Positions 7,990 to 16,800 of a stretch of DNA of 64,000 bases are shown here, one piece after another; positions within the stretch are counted from its first letter, which is position 1; each line of letters starts with the position of its first letter. The position numbers were made by a program, and so were the translations under genes. Below the pieces are notes generated by a model. That model was not told the DNA's origin. It was given only the letters and a program-made list of their open reading frames with translations, and searched no databases. Source of the stretch: a virus; IMG/VR virus record IMGVR_UViG_3300036819_000331, positions 1-64,000 of that record. One strand, 5' to 3'.

Positions 7990-8271
7990 ATGCTGATGCG
8001 TCCCGTCGAAGAACTAGAAGAAATTTTGCAGAAGCTTGGATTTCAGGAAACTGGCAAGAAAACTGGTAAACACAAAGAATGGATCGACCCAAGCGGCGAG
8101 CCATTTTCCGTGCCGACTGTGCGGGAAGTGCCAGAGGCGGTATTTGTGTGTTGCGTTGAAGTCGCAACCCGCCTTTACAAAACGGAGCAGGAGCGAGTTC
8201 ATCAGAAGCTCTATAACCTCACCCATAAAGATAGTGCGGCATTGAAGCTGGTCGATCCTAAGAAGGACTAA
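7990..8271 (+). CDS. HicA-like toxin candidate
   Basis: Protein of 93 residues with the HicA double-stranded-RNA-binding-like layout: helix EELEEILQKLGFQE, a basic turn GKKTGKHKEW, then DPSGEPFSVPTVREVP. HicA toxins cleave mRNA through a histidine in a GSHH-type motif; here the equivalent would be H28 in GKHKE, so one of the usual histidines is missing. AGGAGG lies 5 bases before the ATG, only 9 bases after the HicB-like stop. The 40-residue C-terminal helix (EQERVHQKLYNLTHKD) is longer than in typical HicA. Its stop overlaps that of the convergent transposase gene. Confidence 0.5.
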   Translation: MLMRPVEELEEILQKLGFQETGKKTGKHKEWIDPSGEPFSVPTVREVPEAVFVCCVEVATRLYKTEQERVHQKLYNLTHKDSAALKLVDPKKD

Positions 8272-9224
8272 GCCGCCCTCTGCCAATACCCTTTCCAAAC
8301 CCGCGACACTGGCGAGTTGAGCGCCGCATTCGCCACCTTCAGGTACTGCTCCCCGTTGCTGATGCGGCGGTTGTCCTCCCTCCACGCCATCTCAGCGGCG
8401 TAGCTCCCGAGGTACGGGCCGGAGATTACGTGATGCACTCCGATCTCCGCGCGGCGCAGGCGGGAGAAGTAGGACTCCGCCTGATTGGTGCATGCGCCAC
8501 CGGCGCTATAGGCCTCGCTGTGGTTGATGCGCTTCGTGAGATAGCGGGCATGCAGCGCATCCCAGGCCGGGGCCTCGTCGGCATAGACCGTTGCGCCGTT
8601 CGTCACGTGCGCCTGTATCGCGGGAAGGGATGCCGCCTCGCTCGTGAAGACGAACGGCAGCGTCCTGCCGCCCCTCTGGCGCATGACGACGACCACGCGG
8701 CGCTTGCCAGAGCGGTTCTGGAGCAGGCGCAAGTCCTTCCGGTCTTCCTTGCGGTTCGCGGGCTTCACATGGCCGCCGAAGTATGCGCCGTCCACTTCCA
8801 CCTCGCCGGTCAAAGGCTCCGGCTTCTTCCCGGCCAGCGCTTCGCGGATTTTATGGGAGAGAACGAAGGCGGTCTTATACTGCACGTCCAGGTCGCGGCT
8901 CAACTGCAAGGCGCTATGCCCCTTCGCGCCGTTCACGAAGATGGCGATGGCCGCGAGGATGTCCCGCAGCGGCAGCTTGTGGCTGGCGAAGATGGTGCCG
9001 GTCGTGACGCTGAACTGCTTGTTGCAGCCCTTGCACTTGAATATTGACCGGGCCTTGTACTGGTAGACCGCCGCGCAGGCGCAGCGCGGGCAGACCGGAG
9101 CGCCGTTCGTATCGGACCAGCGCAGGGCCCTGAATGCCTCAAACGCCTCCTGCTCGCTCAGTCGCATCACTTTTGCGAGGCTGAGTGTCCGGGCCTTGGA
9201 CGAAAGGAGGAAGTGTTGGGTCAT
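8268..9224 (-). CDS. IS1595/ISXO2-like transposase
   Basis: Protein of 318 residues. Residues about 20-70 hold the zinc ribbon (CPRCA, CKGCN), followed by the SVTTGTIFASHKLPLRDIL motif and a ribonuclease-H-like core with VDGAYFGGH, TVYADEAPAWDAL and NQAESYFSRLRR, which carry the expected acidic/Asn triad of IS1595-type enzymes. The frame looks intact. I find no terminal inverted repeats: the 3' end overlaps the HicA-like gene by four bases and the 5' side is regulatory DNA shared with the divergent DUF6471 gene. It is therefore probably a resident, possibly domesticated gene and not a complete insertion sequence. Confidence 0.8.
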   Translation of the reverse strand: MTQHFLLSSKARTLSLAKVMRLSEQEAFEAFRALRWSDTNGAPVCPRCACAAVYQYKARSIFKCKGCNKQFSVTTGTIFASHKLPLRDILAAIAIFVNGAKGHSALQLSRDLDVQYKTAFVLSHKIREALAGKKPEPLTGEVEVDGAYFGGHVKPANRKEDRKDLRLLQNRSGKRRVVVVMRQRGGRTLPFVFTSEAASLPAIQAHVTNGATVYADEAPAWDALHARYLTKRINHSEAYSAGGACTNQAESYFSRLRRAEIGVHHVISGPYLGSYAAEMAWREDNRRISNGEQYLKVANAALNSPVSRVWKGYWQRAA

Positions 9225-9234
9225 TGATTGTTAC

Positions 9235-9320
9235 ATTCGCTATGTTGTTAGCGAATATGCTAATCTTTTCATTCTTCTTGTCAACGGAAAAATGTCATAT
9301 ATGCTATCTGAATAGCGCAT
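9235..9320. promoter_or_regulatory. Divergent regulatory region with two 8-6-8 inverted repeats
   Basis: ATTCGCTA (9235-9242) and TAGCGAAT (9249-9256) form a perfect 8-bp inverted repeat with a 6-bp spacer. A second, imperfect copy with the same geometry is ATATGCTA (9299-9306) and TAGCGCAT (9313-9320). Between them lies a likely rightward promoter: TTGTCA (9278-9283), 16 bp, TATGCT (9300-9305). The second repeat overlaps this -10 box. The layout suggests repression of the methylase operon and perhaps of the divergent transposase. Confidence 0.5.
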
Positions 9321-9340
9321 TAAACATCGGTATGCGGAAA

Positions 9341-9586
9341 ATGACGGCCAAACTGGACGAAACCCATTGGGCGGAGCGGGCGAAGCGGCTCCTAAAGGCC
9401 GAGTTGAAACTGGCCGATGTAACTTATGAGGATTTGGCGGCCAAGCTCACGGCGCTGGGCGTGCCGGAGTCGAAGGCATCCGTTGCCAGCAAGATTAGCC
9501 GGGGAGCATTTCCCGCCAGCTTCTTCCTTGCCGCGCTTCACGTAATAGGTCGCAAGACGATAGCTATTGAAGACATCCAATCATGA
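9341..9586 (+). CDS. DUF6471 family protein
   Basis: Protein of 81 residues from ATG 9341 (MTAKLDETHWAERAKRLL); an ATG at 9332 is an alternative. It matches DUF6471: WAERAKRLLKAELKLADVTY, then a helix-turn-helix-like LAAKLTALGV and ISRGAFPASFFLAAL. DUF6471 is a short, probably DNA-binding domain often next to modification or phage genes. Its stop overlaps the methyltransferase start, so the two are coupled. It is the best candidate for binding the inverted repeats upstream. Confidence 0.65.
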   Translation: MTAKLDETHWAERAKRLLKAELKLADVTYEDLAAKLTALGVPESKASVASKISRGAFPASFFLAALHVIGRKTIAIEDIQS

Positions 9587-11244
9587 CCAACCACCTCTTC
9601 TACGGCGACAACCTGACTGTCCTGCGCGAGCATATCAAGGATGAGACTGTCGATCTCGTCTATCTCGACCCGCCATTCAACAGCCAGGCGAATTACAATA
9701 TCCTGTTTAAATCCCCGGCGGGGATTCAATCGCAGGCGCAGATCGAAGCTTTTGAGGATACCTGGCACTGGAACCAGCATGCGGAACAGGCCTTCGATGA
9801 GGTGATGAGTAGCGGTAATAGCGATGTCGCTGAAATGCTCCGCGCCATGCGCTCATTCTTGAAAGAGAACGACATGATGGCCTATCTCACTATGATGGCC
9901 GTCAGGCTGCTGGAACTCCATCGTGTGCTCAAGCCCACCGGCAGCCTCTACTTGCACTGCGATCCGACGGCCAGCCACTACCTCAAAACGCTAATGGATG
10001 CCGTGTTTGGCGCAACTAACTTCAGAAGTGAACTTATCTGGAAAAGGACAGGCGCACATTCCGCCGCTGATCGGTGGGGCGACATTCACGATACAATCCT
10101 TTATTACACGAAATCCGATGATCGGACATGGAATGAAATTCTACTGCCTCATAGCGGTGAATACTCGGCACGGTATAAGAACGTTGGTAAAGGCGGAGAA
10201 CTATGGGCGGACGACAATTTGACGGCTCCGGGAGTGCGCCACGGCGATTCCGGCGCTGTCTGGCGAGGCTATGATCCGACTGCAAAGGGAGTGCATTGGA
10301 AAGCTAACCTCAAAACTGTGGAGCGTTTGGTAGGAACCGATAAGGCCAAAGAACTACCAACTACGCAAAAGCTGGATTTACTAGACGAAAATGGATTTAT
10401 CCATTGGCCAAAATCGCGTAGCGGCGACGGCGAAGGATTTCCGCGATTCAAGCGATACCTGAGCGAGGGAGTTGCGGTACAGGATGTTATAATGGACATT
10501 CCTCCACTTAACTCGCAGGCGCAGGAACGTCTTGGTTATCCTACTCAAAAGCCGTTAGCGTTGCTTGAGCGAATTCTTAAAGTCAGCTCGAATGAGGATG
10601 ATGTAGTCCTCGATCCATTCTGCGGCTGCGGCACCACAATCCATGCCGCACAGAAACTCCGCCGCAAATGGATCGGCATCGACATCACCCACCTCGCAAT
10701 ATCTCTTATTGAAAAGCGCCTCAAGGATGCCTTCCCCGGCATCGAGTTCAAGGTACACGGCACGCCCAAAGACCTTGACGGTGCCCGCGCGCTGGCGGAA
10801 CAGGACAAGTACCAGTTCCAGTGGTGGGCGGTATCGCTGGTGAACGCCGTACCGTATGGCGGCAAGAAGAAGGGCGCGGATTCCGGCATCGACGGCTTCA
10901 TTTACTTTAAGCCGGACGGCAAGACCACGGAGAAGGCCATCGTGTCCGTGAAGGGCGGCGGCAATGTCGGCGTGCCGATGATCCGCGACATGGGGCATGT
11001 GGTTGACCGGGAGAAGGCTAAAATCGGCGTGTTCATCACGCTGGCGGAGCCTACCAAGCCCATGCAGACAGAGGCCGTGAAGGCGGGCTATTACGAAACG
11101 CCGTACGGCAAATACCAGAAGCTTCAGATACTCACGATTGAGGAGCTATTTGCGGGCAAGAAGCCGAACATTCCGCTTGTCGATTCATCTGCCTTCAAGA
11201 AGGCCGGGAAGGAAGACATGAGCAAGCAGGATTCGCTGTTCTAA
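9583..11244 (+). CDS. DNA methyltransferase with Mrr-like C-terminal domain
   Basis: Protein of 553 residues. DPPF at 29-32 (catalytic motif IV) precedes DPFCGCGTT at 344-352 (AdoMet motif I), so it is a beta-class amino-methyltransferase, probably N6-adenine. The region between holds the target-recognition part. Residues about 400-540 resemble the Mrr restriction-endonuclease fold: D433 in DSGIDG and K457 in VSVKGG, then GVFITLAEPTKPM. The usual Q/E before the K is a serine (S455), so cleavage activity is uncertain. No separate restriction gene is adjacent. It could protect phage DNA, or be a single-chain modification enzyme with a degenerate nuclease. Coupled to DUF6471. Confidence 0.85.
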   Translation: MTNHLFYGDNLTVLREHIKDETVDLVYLDPPFNSQANYNILFKSPAGIQSQAQIEAFEDTWHWNQHAEQAFDEVMSSGNSDVAEMLRAMRSFLKENDMMAYLTMMAVRLLELHRVLKPTGSLYLHCDPTASHYLKTLMDAVFGATNFRSELIWKRTGAHSAADRWGDIHDTILYYTKSDDRTWNEILLPHSGEYSARYKNVGKGGELWADDNLTAPGVRHGDSGAVWRGYDPTAKGVHWKANLKTVERLVGTDKAKELPTTQKLDLLDENGFIHWPKSRSGDGEGFPRFKRYLSEGVAVQDVIMDIPPLNSQAQERLGYPTQKPLALLERILKVSSNEDDVVLDPFCGCGTTIHAAQKLRRKWIGIDITHLAISLIEKRLKDAFPGIEFKVHGTPKDLDGARALAEQDKYQFQWWAVSLVNAVPYGGKKKGADSGIDGFIYFKPDGKTTEKAIVSVKGGGNVGVPMIRDMGHVVDREKAKIGVFITLAEPTKPMQTEAVKAGYYETPYGKYQKLQILTIEELFAGKKPNIPLVDSSAFKKAGKEDMSKQDSLF

Positions 11245-11305
11245 TCCGGCTTGTTTTTGATTCTGATGGAACTATTATGGCCCATTGCACACAAAGAGGC
11301 CTTCC

Positions 11306-11710
11306 ATGCCAGAAGAGAAGCCGTGGAAACGGCTACTAGTATTTGTGAAGTTCGGCGATGCCAGCGCTCCTTCCTCAGATCGCCCGAACGAGTGGAACTT
11401 CTATGGGAATGTAGAGGCCGTTCTGCGCCTGGAAGACGCATTGCTGGATGTGAAGAATTCCAGCTGCAAGCAGGCGATGCGCTCCGATGACGGCAAAATG
11501 GTCTGTTACATATTGCGCTGCTATTATGAATCGACGATCATTCAGCAAATGCTCGAATATCCTGAGAGTATGCATGCGTTCCGGCGAGGCAGCAGGAGCT
11601 ACAAGGGTGATGTGCTAAGGGCGGGCGACAGAATGCTTATAGCAGAAATCACTGGGGATTATGCGTTTCGCGCGATGCCTGAAGCGCGTGATGTTTTCGC
11701 ATTTCGCTAA
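11306..11710 (+). CDS. Hypothetical protein
   Basis: Protein of 134 residues from ATG 11306 (MPEEKPWKRLLVFVKFGD). Mixed alpha/beta character, with KMVCYILRCYYESTIIQQM in the middle and a basic patch FRRGSRSYKGD. No domain is recognised. It follows the methyltransferase by 61 bp on the same strand and may share its transcript. The following 217 bp (11711-11927) hold no gene or clear signal that I can identify. Confidence 0.45.
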   Translation: MPEEKPWKRLLVFVKFGDASAPSSDRPNEWNFYGNVEAVLRLEDALLDVKNSSCKQAMRSDDGKMVCYILRCYYESTIIQQMLEYPESMHAFRRGSRSYKGDVLRAGDRMLIAEITGDYAFRAMPEARDVFAFR

Positions 11711-11927
11711 GGCGCTTATCAAGGGTCTCGTTTAACCGCTTGCAATAGTACTTGTGTCCGACGCCCGCTAACCATAAGAGTAGCCGGGAAGGCAAGAGCA
11801 AAAGTCGAAAGTGGGAACTCTCCCCCATCTCCCCTCCAAGGTGTGGCTGCTACATGATTGCGTTCTTCCCCTTATTTACCCCCACTGCGTCTCATAAGCA
11901 AGCGCATTTTGCTGGTCGTGGCCCGGC

Positions 11928-12353
11928 TTAGCCGCCGCTCACTTCCCCGCCCATGGCCGTGGTGGTGCCACGCTTCCTTCTTGCCGAGCCGCTTTTCTTC
12001 TTCGCCGCCCACCGCTTCTTCAGCGCCGCGACGATGTTCGCCTTCCCGGCGGCACTGAGCTTCCGCTTTTTCTTGGCACCCTTGACCGCTTTGGGTGCCG
12101 GAGCCGTTTTCGCAGCGGGCGCAGTTTCACCGCGCACCTTAGCCCACCGACGCTGCTGGCCTTCGCGCATGCGCTTCAAAGCGGCGGCGCTGACTTTACG
12201 CTTCGGCTTGGCTGTCTTAGCGTGAGCGGCGGGGGCGGCAGGTTCGCCCTTCAGCATGGCGCGCAACTCCGCAATCTGTGCGTCGATCTTCAATTTCTGA
12301 GCCTCGAAGCCAGTGATAGCGGCCTCGATGATTTCATTCGTGAGTGTGGGCAA
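11928..12353 (-). CDS. Basic Lys/Ala-rich DNA-binding-like protein
   Basis: Protein of 141 residues. An N-terminal coiled coil (FEAQKLKIDAQIAELRAML) is followed by a very basic region with two copies of a repeat, KRKVSAAALKRMREGQQRRW and KRKLSAAGKANIVAALKKRW. This double (R/K)K-S-A-A-x-x-K...RW motif resembles DNA-binding tails of histone-like or H-NS-like proteins and NUMOD-type modules. A nucleoid-associated or silencing role is inferred. It is transcribed alone, leftward. Confidence 0.6.
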   Translation of the reverse strand: MPTLTNEIIEAAITGFEAQKLKIDAQIAELRAMLKGEPAAPAAHAKTAKPKRKVSAAALKRMREGQQRRWAKVRGETAPAAKTAPAPKAVKGAKKKRKLSAAGKANIVAALKKRWAAKKKSGSARRKRGTTTAMGGEVSGG

Positions 12354-12591
12354 TTCTGCGATTCTCCCTTTGCTCTCAAGCGTAGCATTGCTCGGAGCAG
12401 CCGCGGTAAGGGCAAGACACAGGAAGTCGTGTCCAGTGTGATCCCCGCCATTGGGTGAACTGTGGTGGCACGCATGGGGGTGCCTGCGGGTATTCGGCAG
12501 AGGGTAGTGAAACCATTACCCTCAAAAGGGGATAAGGAAACCCTCAGATGGTGGCTTGAGGAAAATCTGGGGAACATTCAGAATGTAACCC

Positions 12592-12771
12592 ATGACGAAG
12601 ATCGGCGAGCAAATTCCCCCTTCACGCCATTATCAGGCGTGCCCCAAGATTGAAAAGCGGAGCGAACCGGTGCTCTCCGATGAATTCCTGGAGCATATCC
12701 GTCAGTTGCGCGCGAAATCGGCGGCGGTGCGTCAAAGAGCGGCGGTTATCGCCAGGGCGCTGGCAGGATGA
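12592..12771 (+). CDS. Small hypothetical protein
   Basis: Protein of 59 residues (MTKIGEQIPPSRHYQACPKI...), helical at the end (FLEHIRQLRAKSAAVRQRAA). Its stop overlaps the next ATG in an ATGATG context, the coupling pattern common in this genome. The 238 bp upstream (12354-12591) hold no gene; ACATTC/GAATGT, a 6-1-6 inverted repeat, lies just before the start and may be an operator. Confidence 0.5.
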   Translation: MTKIGEQIPPSRHYQACPKIEKRSEPVLSDEFLEHIRQLRAKSAAVRQRAAVIARALAG

Positions 12772-13040
12772 TGCAGATGGAACTCGCCGACATCCGGGAC
12801 ATCGAACTGCTGACCGAGACATATAAGAAGAAGCGCGACCCGCGCCCGGTCATGACGAAGAACGCTGCGCCAGGACGGTATGAAGCGCCGCGTCATAAGA
12901 GCCGCCGGTGTGAGTGTGGAACCTGCGGCACATGCAGGGACAACGCTCGGTGGGAGCGGATCTTTACCGAGAAGTTCGCCGATCCGGCATATTATGGCGG
13001 GCTTGCCATCCGCCACGAATCTCCCATTCACCGTATCTGA
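12768..13040 (+). CDS. Cysteine-rich hypothetical phage protein
   Basis: Protein of 90 residues ending in a segment of a type I associate with small phage proteins: CECGTCGTCRDNARWERIF followed by TEKFADPAYYG. The CxCxxCxxC spacing suggests one zinc site. Overlaps the 59-residue gene upstream by four bases. Function unknown. Confidence 0.65.
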   Translation: MMQMELADIRDIELLTETYKKKRDPRPVMTKNAAPGRYEAPRHKSRRCECGTCGTCRDNARWERIFTEKFADPAYYGGLAIRHESPIHRI

Positions 13041-13100
13041 ATTTTCCCTCCAAATTATTGTCCTATCCCCCTCACTCGCGGGGATGCTTTCTGCTATCGA

Positions 13101-13128
13101 TTGGTGATCTAATCAGATCAACTATAGT
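13101..13128 (+). promoter_or_regulatory. Promoter with palindromic operator in the spacer
   Basis: TTGGTG (13101-13106), 16 bp, TATAGT (13123-13128). The inverted repeat TGATCTAATCAGATCA (13105-13120) fills the spacer, so a dimeric regulator bound here would block polymerase. It lies about 80 bp before the 62-residue gene. Confidence 0.5.
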
Positions 13129-13209
13129 AAGCATTCTTCGGGATGGCGGGCTCTGCTGCTGGACTGATAGCTCCGGGGGCAACCCGCTGCCGCGAATCGG
13201 GGAGGATAT

Positions 13210-13398
13210 ATGCAGTCCCTGGGTTCATCTTCGATCAATTCGGTGTGGCGTGAGAAGCTGGCAGAAGCTGAACGCCGATACCACGAAAACCGAACGCCTG
13301 AAAACCGGGTCGAATTCCGCCGGGTTCTCGGAATCTTCTCTGCACTGGTCATGCGCGGAGTGCAGCCACCGGCAATGGTTACGGCGGCCAGCGAATAA
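13210..13398 (+). CDS. Small hypothetical protein
   Basis: Protein of 62 residues with a strong GGGAGG ribosome site. Its middle is helical and charged (REKLAEAERRYHENRTPENR), followed by a hydrophobic segment. Preceded by an operator-bearing promoter. No family recognised. Confidence 0.5.
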   Translation: MQSLGSSSINSVWREKLAEAERRYHENRTPENRVEFRRVLGIFSALVMRGVQPPAMVTAASE

Positions 13399-13403
13399 GG
13401 GGG

Positions 13404-13676
13404 CTAAACGCCACCCGACGCAGACACCCAGCCTGTCCCACCACACGCGATACAGCGCAGTTCACTTATCGCATGGTTTGGCGGGCACGGTTTTCCGCTC
13501 CCGGCGCAAGAACCGCATAACTTCCAATCGGTTTTACCAATTGCATTCCTATAGACGCCACGGCAGCGCTTTCCATTCTTCGGGGTCCGCCTGCACTGCT
13601 GATTAATACTGAGCAGATCGTAACGCAAGTCTCCGCAACGGCTACAGGCCGCAACGGGTTTTGGTTTTCGCTCCAT
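13404..13676 (-). CDS. Cysteine-rich zinc-finger-like protein
   Basis: Protein of 90 residues with cysteine pairs CSRCGD, a central CRRT...CRGVYRN, CGSCAG and CIACGGTGW, resembling a treble zinc-ribbon or DnaJ-like CxxCxGxG motif. Basic and probably nucleic-acid-binding. Convergent with the gene ending at 13398. No named family. Confidence 0.6.
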   Translation of the reverse strand: MERKPKPVAACSRCGDLRYDLLSINQQCRRTPKNGKRCRGVYRNAIGKTDWKLCGSCAGSGKPCPPNHAISELRCIACGGTGWVSASGGV

Positions 13677-13800
13677 GAGCTTTCTTGCAATACGGCGGTG
13701 TGAGCCAGCGTCATCATGTTCCGGTGCGTGGCTCGGGCCGTACTATATCAGGTTTCTGGACGCGATGTTATTGCAGCCCCATCTCAGGCCGTTACGAGAC

Positions 13801-16800
13801 TTACAAAGCAAACGTGGTGGGGTGTGCATTTAACTTCCCCACGAAGCCAGCCATGATCGGTTTTTCAGTCGCTTCGGAATTCTCGGCAACTACCTGCGCC
13901 TCATGCTTATCCAAATCGAGCGCAGCATTGAGCTGCGCCTGCTTGCCGAGTAATTCCTTTAACCGCGCTTCATGCTCAAACTTCCGGTCTAGCTGCCCCT
14001 TGTAATCCGCCAATGCCTTTTCCTGCCGCTCGATCTCACGCTGCTCTTCCTCGGCCTTACGATCAAGGCCCCGAAGTACGCTATCGATGCTTGCGATTGT
14101 TCCCTGTGGGCTTGCCGGATTGAGATTGGCCTGATACGTTTCCTTGCCCCGGACGAACAGATCGGGCTCGCCGTCCTTATAGGCACTTCCCCGGCTGAGG
14201 ATCTCGAAGCCCTTGTAATGGCCGCGCACCTTCAGCGTCTTATCGTCCTTCCATGACATGACGACTGTGTTCAGGGCATTACCGGCGTTCTCGCGCGCAC
14301 CCTTACCTGAGAATTCCCGATTGCCAACCTTCATCGTGAATTCTTCTTCCCCGTGGGCATCCCGCGTGACGATATCGGATGTGAGGGCCGCGTGGTACTT
14401 CCGGTCGCGCTCAATCCGCTCCGGGAGTGCCTTCAGTTCCCAGCGGATATTGTGCTGCTGGTTGATATGGGAGGCGCGGAGCTGGTCGAGCTTGCGGATT
14501 TCGGTATCGACCTTGACCTTTTCCATTACCGCCGGGTTGCCTGAAGCAATCGCCTTGATCTCCGCATAGGTGAGCGCGCCGCCTTCGAGGTCTTCTGCCT
14601 GGCGAACGGTCACGCTACCGTTCATTACCTGATTGATAAACCTCGCTTTATTTTCCAAACATTGCCACATATATGCATCGAAACTGCCTTCGGTGACGTA
14701 GCGGTGGATGTGGACGCTGGGGTTCTCATTGCCCTGCCGAAGTATCCTGCCTTCACGTTGCTCAATGTCGCGCGGCCTCCATGGCGCGTCGAGATGATGA
14801 AGGGCCACGAGCCTTTTCTGGACGTTCGTCCCGGCGCCCATTTTCTCGGTGGACCCAAGAAGGATACGGACTCGCCCGGCATTGACAGAGTCGAACAGCG
14901 TCTTCTTCTGAATATCCGTGTCGGCATCATGGATATAGGCGATCTCCTTCTCGGGAATGCCGCGCTCAAGCAACTTGCCGCGGATTTCATCATAGACGTT
15001 GAACTTATCGGGGTTGGGTGTCGAGACGTCGCAGAACACCAGCTGCGTGGTGCGTTTGTCTTTCCCCTGCTCCCACGTGCGGTAAACCTGCTCCACGGCG
15101 CGGCTCAGCTTGGTATCGCCTTCGGTCTCCGCATAGGGGTTTACCAACCGCATATCCAGCGCGGCCTTCCGGCCGTCGCCGGTAATCTTCAGCATGTTGT
15201 CCCGGCGGGGATCAACGCCGCCGCCTTTTAGCTTCTGTGCGCGTTCCACCAGCGTCCCGACAAACTCTTTCAGTTCGGGTGATGCCGGCGATGCCATGAT
15301 GTGCGGTTTTCCTCCGTCGATCTCCGGCCGCGGCAGGTGCAGCATGTCCGCCGTCTGTACATCCGCGAAGCTGCGGAACATCGAGAGCAGCTCGGGCAGG
15401 TTGACGAATTTCGCGAACCGGGTATGCATTCTGTACCCGGAGCCGTCCGGTGCAAGTTCGAGCGCGGTCACGGCCTCCCCGAAGTTGGCTGCCCATGCGT
15501 CGAAGTGCTCCACGCCTGCGGCGGCGAGCGACAACGGCGCGAGGTAGCGCTGAAGCGTGTACATCTCGGCCATGGTGTTCGATATCGGCGTGCCGGTCGC
15601 GAAGACCGTACCGCCGCCATGCTCGGCGAGGTATTGCGTCTTCAGGTACATGTCGAGGGCGCGGTTGCTTTCGGTATTCGGCAAACCGGCGATTCGGTTC
15701 ATTTTACTTACGAATCCGAGGTTCTTAAAAAGATCCGACTCATCACAGAAAATTCTATCCACGCCCAGTTGCTCGAAGCTCACGGCATCATCCTTCCGCT
15801 CGCGGTCCGCGCGCTCCTTGAGCTTCGTGGTGAGGCGCTTCTTTGCTTTTTCCAGTTCCTTCACGATGCGCCGGTTGTCGCCTTTCTCGGCTTTCGCCTC
15901 ATAAATCGCCGCTTCGAGCTGGTCCACCTGCTTGTCCACGAAGTGTTTGAAGGTCTCATCGGAGACGGGGAGCTTTTCAAATGAGCTGTGCGAGACGATG
16001 ACGGCGTCGTAATTGCCAGTCGCAATGCGCGCCATAGCCTTCTGCCGATTGCCTCCTGCAAAGGCATCCTTTCCTGCGACGAAGATGTTCGCCTGAGGGT
16101 ATAGCGCGAGGAACGCCGCGCCCCACTGCTCGACCAGATGGTTGGGAACGACGATCATCGGTTTGTGCGCGAGGCCGAGGCGCTTCAGTTCCATGGTGGC
16201 GGCGGCCATGATCGCCGTCTTTCCGGCACCGACGCAATGTGCCAGCAAGGTATTGTCGTTCTGAAGAATCCTCCAGACCGCGTCTTTCTGATGCTTGTCG
16301 AGATCATTCTTCCTCAGCATTGAGCGGTTCATGCCGGGAAACGTCAGGTGTGAGCCGTCGTAAGTCCGCAGGCGGATATTGTTGAAAGTGTCGTTGTAAG
16401 AGCGCGCAAGCCTGTGCGCGCGATTCTCGTCCTGCCAAATCCACTCGCTGAATTTGTCTTTCAGCTTCTGCTGTGCTTCCCGAGCGGCGATGGTCTCTTG
16501 TTGGTTCACCACGCGGCTGTCATCCGGCATCACGTCGTAAATCGTAGGCGTGCGGCCGTTGAGGGCATCATCGATAAGGCTGATTGCTGTTGCGCGCGGA
16601 ACGCCGTGGGTGGTGGTGTTGGCAACGCTGTATTTTGCCTCGTAGTCGGCATCGACCGCCCAACTGGCGATGGCACCGGAGTGGCTTACTCTGATGCCGG
16701 GGACAGAGACTCCCAGCGTCTCGCTGATGAAATCCCGAACGTCAGCCGCCGGTATCCATGACGATCCGAGCCGGGCGCTGATGTCTCCGGGCAGGAGATC

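Noticed and set aside
8268-9224. Complete IS1595 insertion sequence
   Set aside because: Only the transposase gene is present; there is no room for terminal repeats, so it is annotated as a gene.
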